A stretch of 64,000 bases of DNA, taken from positions 13,101,420 to 13,165,419 of the forward strand of contig NC_049989.1 in NCBI RefSeq assembly GCF_000003815.2, given 5' to 3'. The notes beneath the pieces are model-generated. The model saw only the letters and a program-made list of their open reading frames with translations, was not told where the DNA came from and ran no database searches. This DNA is from Branchiostoma floridae (lineage: Eukaryota > Chordata > Leptocardii > Amphioxiformes > Branchiostomatidae). Positions 28,015 through 39,000 of this stretch are shown here, in pieces. The position numbers were made by a program, and so were the translations under genes. Every line of letters begins with the position of its first letter. Position 1 is the first letter of the stretch.

Positions 28015-30431
28015 ATGAGTGACTCAGAGGAAGAGCACAAATGTGTCTCGGAAGACGAAACTGACGAGGAAGACGAAGAAGAAGACGTTTACGTGGTCGA
28101 TGCCGAAGAAGAGGTTGCAGAGATCGCTGGCGAAACTGCCCTGAGTTGTCCCGTGTTACATCATGATGTCCAGGTACAACATGATGATGACACTGTGGAC
28201 AGTGCTCTAGGTGCCAGCTCAACAACCAAAGAGTCAAAACAAGGTAACAGGACGTTTTTATATCAACTGTAGTACAGTAGGATCTAGGATCTTCTTCTTG
28301 CACGATATATAACACATTGGAAATTTGCAAGCAGATGTTAGTGGTAAGCCAACATTTTCTAGTTGGTCAGTTTTCCTGACATGCAACCCTTACAAGATTT
28401 ACTCACACATATGACCTACTAGTATCCTCCTGTTTCAATGAGAAATTGTATACTATTTATGACGCAGTAAAACATATGCAATAGATCTATTATGGATGAA
28501 AATCATCTTTTCTTTCTCAGTTTCTGTGTCTGCATTCTGCAGTCTTTCAATAGCTTTCTCATTTTACATTCATGGGTATAGTGTAAACAGTCATCCTAAG
28601 GCACGATCTAGACACGGTTTTTCCCGATATCGGCGAGCCGAAAACCTCTCTCCGACAGCTTTTTTTCAGCGTCTAGATGGAACTGCAATATCCCGAAAGG
28701 TCCGGAGCATTCGCCCAATAGCTTAGCAGGGGTCCCAGATAGCTTGGCAGGGGTCCCCGAAAGCTTCCGCGCGCGTGTAGATGTGTCCCGACTTCGGGAG
28801 GGCTCATTAGCATATAATTCGGGCTCATTAGAATATATAGCTGTTTATGACTGTAAGCGCCACGGGTGTCCCGTGGCCAACGTTCCAGATCCCTCCGACA
28901 TCTCCACAGATATCGGCAAAAACTGTGTATAGATTGGGCCTAAGTCTCTTTCACAAATTGCCAACAAAAGCTGGCCTAAGTTACAAAGCTAAAGCTTTTT
29001 TTCTGAATCTATTTCAGAATCTTATAAGACCACAACAGCCACAGAGATGGACATCCCCGCGGCCACGTGCTGGGTGTGTTTCGCTACGGTGGAGGATGAA
29101 CCGACCGCCAAGTGGCTGAGGCCGTGTCACTGCCGCGGGACAAGCAAGTGGGTCCACGAGGCGTGTCTCCAGCGCTGGATCGACGAGAAACAGAAGGGGA
29201 ACAGCACGACGAAAGTCAGGTGTCCGCAGTGCGAGGCTGAGTACATCATAGGTGAGGTCTGACTGGTCCTGACTGTCAATCACAATTAGCGCTTCAACCA
29301 ATCAGAGAATTGGCAATTAGTGGTTCAGTCAATGAGAGAGTGGCTGCTTGTCCATCAAATGTTTGCATTTTGTATGATTTCATTTTCCATTTCTACATTT
29401 TGACATGTCTTGTTACTTGAAGTTGTTAGTCAGTATTGTCAGTGTAAGAGAGTGAGTTTAAGCTAATTGGTACCCAGACAATATCTCAACATGTTTGCAA
29501 GCAAATTGAAATATGATTAGCAATATCTTTAACTCATCAATTACTAGTAGACCAAGGCATCCCTTTAAAGTTTAAGTGAAATACAATTTCACAGAAAACA
29601 AATCTACCATAAAGGTTGAATGTCATTTTCCAACCAGCCCTTCCTATATTGAGTATGTATATTGAGTTAAAGTTTATTTATTTATTGGTTTGGCTGTTCA
29701 GAACACAGCCAGGGCTGCCCAACTAGCCTATGGCTATTACAAAGGGCTAGCCGTTAAAACCATGTTTAATATCCTTTTTATTTCCAGTATTTCCCAGCTG
29801 CAGCCCATTGGTCAAGATCCTGGAGGGCGTGGACAGCTGGCTGTTATCTATCAGTCCGTACTGCGCCGGTATCGGCTTCTGTATCTCCGTGTACTGGTGC
29901 TCCTGGACGTTCGGATTCCTGACCGTGGTACAGGTCATGGGACTACAGGAGGGAACGCAGACCATCGACAAGGCGGACCCTCTGGTGGCCATGATCATGC
30001 TCCCCACCATCCCGTACATGCTCATCCTCGCGCGTATGATCCCATGGGACCAGTACCTCCTCCGGGTGTGGCGTCGCCATGGCAACAAGCTGCCGTTCAT
30101 TAAGCACGCCCCCGCGGCGTACGCCCGGGAGCCTGCGGAGGGCGGCGACGGGGCGGACACGGTGAAGTCGGGACTAAGGCTGTTTCTGGGAGCGATGGCC
30201 CTCCCCACCATGGCGACCATCTGCGGGAAACTTTTCTTCCGCAGCGTGAGGCCGAACTGGCAGAGGGCGATACTCGGGGGAATCTTCTACATCGCGGTGA
30301 AAGGCGTGGTGAAGATCTACTACAAGCAGGGGCAGTACGAGAGGCAGGCCAATAGGGTGATACTGGACTTCCACCCGCGGGAAGAGGAGGGGGAGGTTCC
30401 ACTAGTACAGGGGGTGGAGGATGAAGTCTGA
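28015..30431 (+). CDS. MARCHF5: MARCHF5-like mitochondrial RING-CH E3 ubiquitin ligase (3 exons)
   Basis: Exons 28015-28243, 29018-29251 and 29788-30431 join in frame (1107 bases, 368 residues). Residues 1-86 are a highly acidic leader. The C4HC3 RING-CH finger uses C94, C97, C113, C115, H123, C126, C145 and C148, with CHCRGTSKWVHEACLQRW in the middle. Four hydrophobic segments follow at about 180-202, 219-237, 284-305 and 314-333, matching MARCHF5, including LPTIPYMLIL and AILGGI. Vertebrate MARCHF5 is about 280 residues and begins about ten residues before the finger, so the leader here is extra. In vertebrates this multi-pass outer-mitochondrial-membrane ligase ubiquitinates fission and fusion factors. 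A later in-frame Met (M87 at 29047) would give a protein of the usual length, so alternative initiation or an alternative first exon is possible. Confidence 0.93.
28595..28944. mobile_element. MITE in MARCHF5 intron 1
   Basis: The left end CCTAAGGCACGATCTAGACA, CGGTTTTTCCCGATATC is mirrored on the right by GATATCGGCAAAAACTGTGT, ATAGATTGGGCCTAAG. The arms are about 36 bp with scattered mismatches. Inside is a short duplication (TAGCTTAGCAGGGGTCCC / TAGCTTGGCAGGGGTCCC) and a repeated GGGCTCATTAG. No coding capacity. Confidence 0.8.
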
Positions 30432-30764
30432 TATGGTGTAATGAAATGGAACACCCCCAAACCTCAGTTTAAAATTTCACCTGTGTACTGTAGGTAGATA
30501 TCCTTCTGAAGCAACAAGTTGACAATTTTTTAAGAATTTCCAACACAAATTTGCGACTGTCCAACTCTAGTCTCTGTCGTGGAATAAGTAATCCACTGCT
30601 TCTGTGATGTCAAGTTATGCGGAAGGAACAGTGACTCAGTGAGCAGTGGATCATAAAATGACATCACGAAAAGGGGTGGATTGGTCATTCCTTGACAAAG
30701 ACTCAAGTTAGACAGTCAAAAATTTGGATAAGTCCAATTTTTTGTGTTGGAAGGTACATTATAT

Positions 30765-30983
30765 ATTGCTAGTTTACCTTTATCCCGGGGTAACCTATAT
30801 CCGTTGTATTAAAAAACGGGATATTTTAGGGATATCAAGTCGACGGATGTTTGTTTTAAATTGCAATATTTGAAAAGTATTGCTGTATGAAACCACCATG
30901 TGTTGACTTGATATCCCTAAATATCCCGATTTTAGATACAACGGGTATAGGTTATGCCACAAATAAAGGTGAACTAGCGTTAT
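30765..30983. mobile_element. MITE, TAACGCTAGTTCACC family (copy 4)
   Basis: Begins ATTGCTAGTTTACCTTTATC and GGGGTAACC, and ends AAATAAAGGTGAACTAGCG TTATA. Internal palindromic blocks GGGATATCAAGTCGACGG and TTGACTTGATATCCC make it an almost complete hairpin. It lies about 330 bp downstream of the MARCHF5 stop codon. Confidence 0.84.
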
Positions 30984-30989
30984 ACAGTT

Positions 30990-32386
30990 AAACTTTGCTT
31001 CAGAAGTCACATGATATCGACTGAGATTCAAGAAACTCTTATATCCAGATCAGCATTTTTTCTGAGGATGATGCTTCAGACGTAATAGTTTGCAAACTTT
31101 GAAGTCCTGTGTCAGAAGCATATTGAATTTGTAAAGTATTACATCTTATTATGTTTACCTAGTTCACATTCTTTGCTCAGAGCTCTAGTCATGATTAACA
31201 CGATTGATTGATTAGCAGATGTCTTTGAATACCAAAATAATTAAGTCAGCATTACTCATTTAATAATACTGTGAACTCCAAATTTTAGATTCTAACCCAT
31301 AAAAATAAAAGCTGGGCAAGATATATGAATAGCAGTGTCACCTTTGTATACTTGAAGCAAAGAAGAATCGTCAAGATTTAGTTTAGGGCCACTTTTTTTT
31401 CTTTGTTGCCTTTCCATTGAGAAGAAAAAAAATCTTGAAGTTCATGCATATGGGACACGGTCTGTCTATCTGCGTTGTCAGGGCTGTTTATTAATATTAT
31501 GCAATTTTTAGACATGAAGTGAGGGTGCAAATATTGAAACTTAAATTGTAAACTGTATATTAAATATTGCTGTCTTTAAAAGGAATAAACGTTGGCTCCT
31601 GGCTGCTTCTTTGATTTTGAAATCTTGGGGTTACAAGTTTTGACAAGACAACATCAATCTAATTATCTTTCTAGTTACTAGGCTAAGCTTAAAGGTATGC
31701 TACGTAATTTATCTGAGTGACCACCAGAATTAGACCCTCCTGGCTGTAAATAACAACATGTTTGTATGATGCACTGATGTTGCAACTTCTCTCACTGAAA
31801 CTTGGCTAAAAGGTAGACTTAGCTTACTATGTAAAGAAATGGCAGGAAAATCTACTTTTTGTATTGTCGAAATAGTACGTAGTATAGCTTTAAAGCTAGG
31901 TAAATCATTACTAAGTTTAACTGTAACGTCCTTGGTTTAACCTAAAACAAATTATCTTTTTTATCCAGTATACTCTTAACATATTACCTTCTTTGTTGAG
32001 AAAATATGAAATGTGCCATAGAAGAAAGAAAGAAAGACAAGACCAGTGTGTGAAGAGGTTCCACATGTATTATTGATTGCTGAATGGTGAACAAATGGGG
32101 ATGTAAATCCTCAATAATCTAGGTCGATGACGTGATGGAAAGTCAAAACAATACCGGGATCAACTCTTCAAAATATTATTGCTAAGCAGACAGCAGACAG
32201 CTCCAAAGTATACACCAATGATTAGTAAAGTATAGCAATAACGATAATTACGAAAGGTGGTAATTTTCTACAAAATAAGTAGAGGAATTTTTGTTAATTT
32301 GAATTAGTAATTAACCATGACCATCAGAAGGATTTTCTCATAAGACAATCCGCTAGACACCAGTTTAAGATATTCTTAATTATGTC
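30990..32386. other. AT-rich intergenic or 3'-UTR stretch
   Basis: No coding exon was recognised. Candidate AATAAA signals lie near 31304 and 31583 and could serve MARCHF5, giving a 0.9-1.2-kb 3' UTR. Confidence 0.4.
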
Positions 32387-32605
32387 NNNNNNNNNNNNNN
32401 NNNNNNNNNNNNNNNNNNNNNNNNNNNNNNNNNNNNNNNNNNNNNNNNNNNNNNNNNNNNNNNNNNNNNNNNNNNNNNNNNNNNNNNNNNNNNNNNNNNN
32501 NNNNNNNNNNNNNNNNNNNNNNNNNNNNNNNNNNNNNNNNNNNNNNNNNNNNNNNNNNNNNNNNNNNNNNNNNNNNNNNNNNNNNNNNNNNNNNNNNNNN
32601 NNNNN
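32387..32605. other. Assembly gap (N)
   Basis: A 219-base run of N. Open frames drawn through it are meaningless. Confidence 0.99.
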
Positions 32606-33053
32606 TTTGAATGTTAATCTAACATTTTTATGTTCCTACAGATCTACACTATAGTTTAATGTAGCCTGTGTTTACACAATCTCTCACTGGCTGTAGTCCT
32701 AGGGTGGCGGCAATTGTAGGGCCGGCCGCTTGGAGCGCAGTTTTAGTTAGGATATAGTTTAATAGTAAGTTTGAAAACAATACATGCAATATATTTAAGT
32801 TGGTTTGCAAATAGTTAAGAATTCATAGTGTATCTGATAGCTGATAGAATTAAGTTCCTTTCATCACCTAAGCCTGTGGAAGAGAAAAAGGCAACTACCA
32901 CCAACACTAGCTTAAGCAGAGCATTAAATGTTATTCCCTAAAACACGTTTTTAGGTGCATGCTGTAAAGGGCTTATCAAAGGGGCTATTGTTCTACAAAT
33001 ACAACACTTAAGCCCTATTTTGGTCCCAAATTAGACAGCTTCTTTGTGTGGTT

Positions 33054-36000
33054 TCACACATCCAAGAGATCTTTGATCATGTCAAGGATGAACTCGGCCA
33101 TTTCTTCAATGGAGAAGATCTTGATCTTGATGTTAATTGTCTGGAGAAAGAAAACAAAAATGGCAAAAATATGCTGAGCATTAATTCAAACAACACTGGT
33201 TGAGACCAAATGTCAAAAAATATCCATGCCATTTGCTCCATAATGAATTCAGAGTTACTATAAGATTATGTTGATTTGATTATATGGATGACATGCTAGA
33301 TGGGAACCATTAAATTGATATGAGCGTGTGAAGACAAAAGGTTTGGCAATAAAAAGCTGCCTTCATGATGAAATCTAAGTTGGTTGAACAAATAACAGAA
33401 CAAATAATAAAACAAATAACCAACGAATAACCAAACAATAGGTCTTCCTTATATAGCAATCAGATAGATGTTTATTCTTTCACATCTTCTTCTTTGACTT
33501 TGGCATCCTACAACATTAGTATCCATCATCCCAAAATTTTTTTGGCAACTTACGGCACCGTATATATTTGGTTATTTTGCAACTGCGATTTACTACTACT
33601 ACAAACTTTACATCCCTTTGTACACTTACCTGAGGCTTTTCTCTAAAGAAAGAGACCTTCATCCAGCCATCAAAGCTGCCGGTCTGTGCCACGGCAACTT
33701 TCACCTTGAAGCCCATCTCATGGATGTCCACCACTCCTCCCAGGGCTCCCTGTACAGCCTAATGATTAGAGTGGAAAATAATCTTAACACAAAAAGTGCG
33801 GAAACTTAATTGCAGTCAATCATAACTCTATTGATTTGGTCAAATACTCATGATCCCCTCCTGAAAAAGTGGTGTGTTCCAAAAGTGTGCTCCTGACGTC
33901 ACTGCTGGAGATAGAGAGGGTCATTCTGTGAACAAGGTCGATGGAGATTGACCAAAAATTTAGAGGTGTAAGTCCCTATAGTTTAATTCAGTGTTGGAAG
34001 TAAAGTGTTAGCATTTTTCTATAATGTATTCTACCAACACAGATAAACTTTCATGCTTGATGAAATACTGTTATGCAGAAATGTTCGCGATTATTTATGT
34101 TTCCAGTTTTGGCGGTGGCCACTTCACCACAAACTTAAAACCACCACGAACGTTTTTCCACTAAAGTATGTGACTACAGTCTATGGCGTTACCGCGAACT
34201 TAAGACCGACGCGAACACTCCGTTTTCCTACTACCACAAAAGTAAATCCCCGCAAACTTAAAATGCATTTACCGTACACAGTGTATCAGGTATGAAAAAT
34301 CTGAACTTGAATTGATGAACGTTTTGTGCTGAGAAGTGTCTGAGATACTACTGAATAGTAATACTTAAAACACAGTTGATGGCAATATATATCATAATAT
34401 TATGTATTATCAACCTTCAAGTCATACTATTGTTTTAATGAGCAATCATAATATAATGGAGTACAATTTTCTCCACAAAGCAGGGCAAGGGCCACCTATC
34501 CATGCAGCTGCTGAAGGTCAGTTGAGTTCAGTGTGAAGGTCAAATGTGAGATTATGCAGCATTTCAGCCTATTCTAGACATGCAGAAACCTTTCATTTTG
34601 GAAAGTACAATAAATTTTATATTGGTGAAACAGTGCAGGGTGCAGACTTCCAGATTGGGTAAAAAGACATCAAGGTTTTGGTTCATTTTTTAAGCCTGTG
34701 CTGGCCCCTAATTTGAAGTGGTCAGTCCCTAAATTGATGTCATGTTTGAGAATTGCAATTACCGATCAGGAGTTTTTTTTACTAAGACCGCTATGCACAC
34801 TTGAGATGTATAAATTTCATGACTATTTATTGTCATCATCTACAAAGAACATTCTATAGTTACCTTTTCTGCCACTTTGGCGCCAAACTTGTTGACTTCC
34901 CGGGCAGCATCAAGTGTTCCTTTTGCAATGTCGATGCCAAGACTGAAAATGTATGCACGTTATGTTATTGCCATCACCAACAACTGCAACATTCTAGGGT
35001 TTCAAGAAAAAATAGGGTTTCTTAATTGAGTTAAGACATGTACAAATTCAGCCCTATTTTCGTTATGAGATGCTCTAATCTGCATTCATTTATAGATTTA
35101 TAGACATTTGTTTTTTTTATATTGCTGTGCACATGGCCATGTTGATTTGATTTTATGGATGACATCCCATGGGAATCCCAAAACTAATGTGAGCATGCAA
35201 ATAAAAAAGTTGGGGCCAAAACGTGCATCCAAATGATACTGGTATATAATTTTCATTTGTGTTCTTTCACTTCTTCCTTTACTTTGGAATTAACTTGAAT
35301 GTATTCTATGACAATAGTATCCATTTTCCAAGTTTGTTTTCTTTTCAATTTACAGCGTCATGTGGGCTCATTTTTCAACTGCTTTTGTGAGATTTACGGA
35401 AAAGGTGAAAACTCTTCTTTGTGTGTGTGGGGGGGGGGGGGAGTGGAGTACTAAAATTGATGCACATGCACATGGATGTCATCCATATATTATTCAAGCT
35501 TTTAAAAAAGGGTAGTAAGTAAACTCAGAATTCCAAATAGTAATGAGTATCTTAAATCACTTTGTGACATCATAATGATTGATTATCATTGATAGTATAT
35601 GAAATCAAATGTATAGCAGACTATGAAGATTTGGATAAATACACCTATTGTTTTCACTTACTCGCATGTCTCATGGACGGCGACTTTTGTTCCTTCCAGG
35701 ACACCTATTGCTACATCGAGGGTCCAACGGCTGTTGTCCACTATCTCCTGCACTCCTCTGAGGGCCAGCTTGGCAACATCTAGTGTACCCTTTGCTGCAC
35801 TCACTGTCGCCTTTGCCACCTACAGTTCATATATGTCATAGCATGAAAATGATCTTGAAATACTGCAAACTGTAGACATAGACAGGCCTAGCAGACCGGC
35901 CTAGCAGACAGCCCAGCATTTTCTGTGGACCCTAAATCTAGTGGAGTGTGTTTCGTTTGTTCAGAAAACCAGGTTGTTCATCAGCAAGTTTCCTGGCTGT

Positions 36001-39000
36001 TCCTAGTGGGTAGCAGGGTATATTTTTTACAGGTAGGGGTTGCTTAAGTTCTTCCCCTTTTCATGATTCATGCTCAAAGCAAGGAGGTTTATGTCTCTTG
36101 AGAAAGATGAGATGCCCTATGTATACCCAGGAGTTCAATCAGGTCTCAAAGTAACTGGTACCAACTAATTGATACCAGGGGTCAATGGTGAGGTTGCTAC
36201 CAGTTGAGCTACAGGGACATCCCTTTTGTGGAGTCGTGCAGAATTGGTTGAAATTGTAGTTGGATTGATATTCTTCTCATTATGTTTTGATCATCTTAAA
36301 AGTCGTATCTTGAGTCTCTGATACCAAGGATGTTATATGAACGTCCTTGTTGTACCTCTTAAACTTTATAATTACTTCACACTGTTCATACCAGGTTCAT
36401 ACCGGGATCTACCTGGGGCACCTGATCGATCGCGATTCACAAATCCTGGTATGATCTTGATCAGTCTGAATCCGGCTCCGAGGAGATTCATCCAAGGAGG
36501 ATGAATCCTAATCCACCTCAGCCTCATAGCCAAATTTGAATTGTTCATATAAACCAGGATCCACGAATCTGGATTGATCCACGTTCCAAGATAAATAAAG
36601 GAGTGTGTAAAGGAGGTCTCTGTCATCAAAACTTAAAAAATTGACCTTACCTCCAAAGCACCTTGACATATTGCCATCCCAGCATTGTATGCATGACAAG
36701 GAGCATCCCCTGCAATCAAACAACGCAGAAATTTGTCANNNNNNNNNNNNNNNNNNNNNNNNNNNNNNNNNNNNNNNNNNNNNNNNNNNNNNNNNNNNNN
36801 NNNNNNNNNNNNNNNNNNNNNNNNNNNNNNNNNNNNNNNNNNNNNNNNNNNNNNNNNNNNNNNNNNNNNNNNNNNNNNNNNNNNNNNNNNNNNNNNNNNN
36901 NNNNNNNNNNNNNNNNNNNNNNNNNNNNNNNNNNNNNNNNNNNNNNNNNNNNNNNNNNNNNNNNNNNNNNNNNNNNNNNNNNNNNNNNNNNNNNNNNNNN
37001 NNNNNNNNNNNNNNNNNNNNNNNNNNNNNNNNNNNNNNNNNNNNNNNNNTCTTTTCCCTCTCCACGCTTTGCCTTGCACGTCTCAGCTCGCCAACTGCGT
37101 TGTCAAAGTCCCGTTGTGCTTTGTTAACCTGCAACAAATCATGACATTTTGTAAAGGCATAGGAATGAGTGACAGTGAGTTAGTGAGTATGCCTGCATGC
37201 TTTGTGTGCATGTGTGTGTGTGTGCGTATAATCTGCAACAATGGCAAAACTGCTTAATGACAAATGTTGGGAATTTTATACTCGTGACATGTGCAAGTTA
37301 GTCAATGATGAACCTCACCATGCATGAACTATGTAAATGTCCAAGTCATTTGCATAAAATCTACAAAAGCTCTAAATATGTCATAGAGATATAAAGGTCG
37401 CCGAACTCTAGTTCTGTATAGATATTCTGTTACATGCATACTGTAGGGCTATACAATTCTGCACACAATCGTCAAAACATTTATAAGTGAATCTTACGTC
37501 TGCCTGAGCCTTTTTGAATGGTTTCCTGGCATCATCGCATGCTCTGTAGGCTTTGTCCAGGTCACGTTTTGCATCGTTGATCGCCTTGTTAGCTTCCTTC
37601 ACGTAGTTGTCGAGGGTGTTCTCCACTTGATCACACAAAGAGCTAGAAATCATAAATCATGTGGTTTATTCTAACTTCACTCTAGGCTCATTTGAAAATC
37701 ATTTCCAAAGTGAAGTTCGGAATAAAACTTTACACGATGACGGTGGATTGGCGCCCATCAAGCCTCTTCTGCTAAGGCCACACTCACTAATGCGGGAGGT
37801 GAATAAAAATCAGCATAAAGCTGCTAAACCACGGGAAAGTTGGAATATTATGAATTGAATCACAGAAAATAGTCTTTAGTATAGGGGCACATACAGGTTA
37901 AGTTTTTCTTAGCAGACTCAGCTCAAGTAATCGATATTTCATATTAACAAGCACGATCAAAGAAGTACATTATTAGAACTGTGGATGATAATGATATGAC
38001 GTTTTATGATGAGAAAAATCGTAATGGCAGTTTGACCAAGAGTTGCAATTCTAGTCACATAATCAGACCAAAAAAAATATGTATATAAAAGACTACAATA
38101 AGTCTATGATAAAGAGTATACGAATATTTAAAAACCTGTTCCTTAGTTGCAAATGCTTATTCAGGCACTGCATTTGATTTTCACAACGGAAACATAACTC
38201 TAAACCTCCTTGACCAAGGAAAAAGTCACAATGTTGACATAAATGAAATGATGGTTTACTTTTGAACTTACTGCAGCTATGTCTTGTTCTAGTGACTGGC
38301 TCTAAGGAATAACCCCTTTGGTTAACCTGTTACCACCTGAACTATACAATCACCACCTATGTACATGTACCTGAAAAGACCATTCTTGCTTGCGAACTCT
38401 CCAGTCGCCATGAATGCAGCATCTTTGAGAGATCCGTAGCTTGTCTCAATCTTGAGAGATGCCGAGAATTTGTTGAGGAACTTCCCTTCCATGGTAAAGC
38501 TGGTCTTCGATCCAGTCATGACGATTCTGGTGCTTCTTTGCATGCCAAGAACGCTGACGCTACCGTCAATTAATAACTGCGCACGCGGTGGAGCATAGCT
38601 GATGTCGACAACAGCCGTTGGGCCCTTATTGGACCCTGAGCCAGAAACGCTGATCAAACCATTGCCTATTTCAAATGGAGTCAATACCATTTTGGAATAC
38701 AGAGATGTGGAGTCGATCTTAATGTCCGCACTTACCTTAAAGAAGAGAATCTGTAAGGTCCCGCTGAAGGAGAATCCTTGCGGGATAGTTTTACCATTCG
38801 GCAGGGTGCGCTGGAGGTTGGAATACGAAAAGCTGGCTCCTTTTGGATAACCAGTGTCTTTGAGGAAGGATGGAAGGTTGAGAGTCTGGCCGAAAGCTTT
38901 AAGAATGGCAGAGACGGTCAGAGAACTTATAGAGCCCGCACAGTAGTTCTGTCGTGGATCTACTTTGTTCACGCCGATGTAAACAGAAGCTTCGATGGGG

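Noticed and set aside
29747-30402. Arg/Pro-rich frames overlapping MARCHF5 exon 3
   Set aside because: Shadow frames of a GC-rich coding exon with a clear MARCHF5 translation on the plus strand.
36633-37257. Open frames crossing the second N run
   Set aside because: They are open only because N codons contain no stops.
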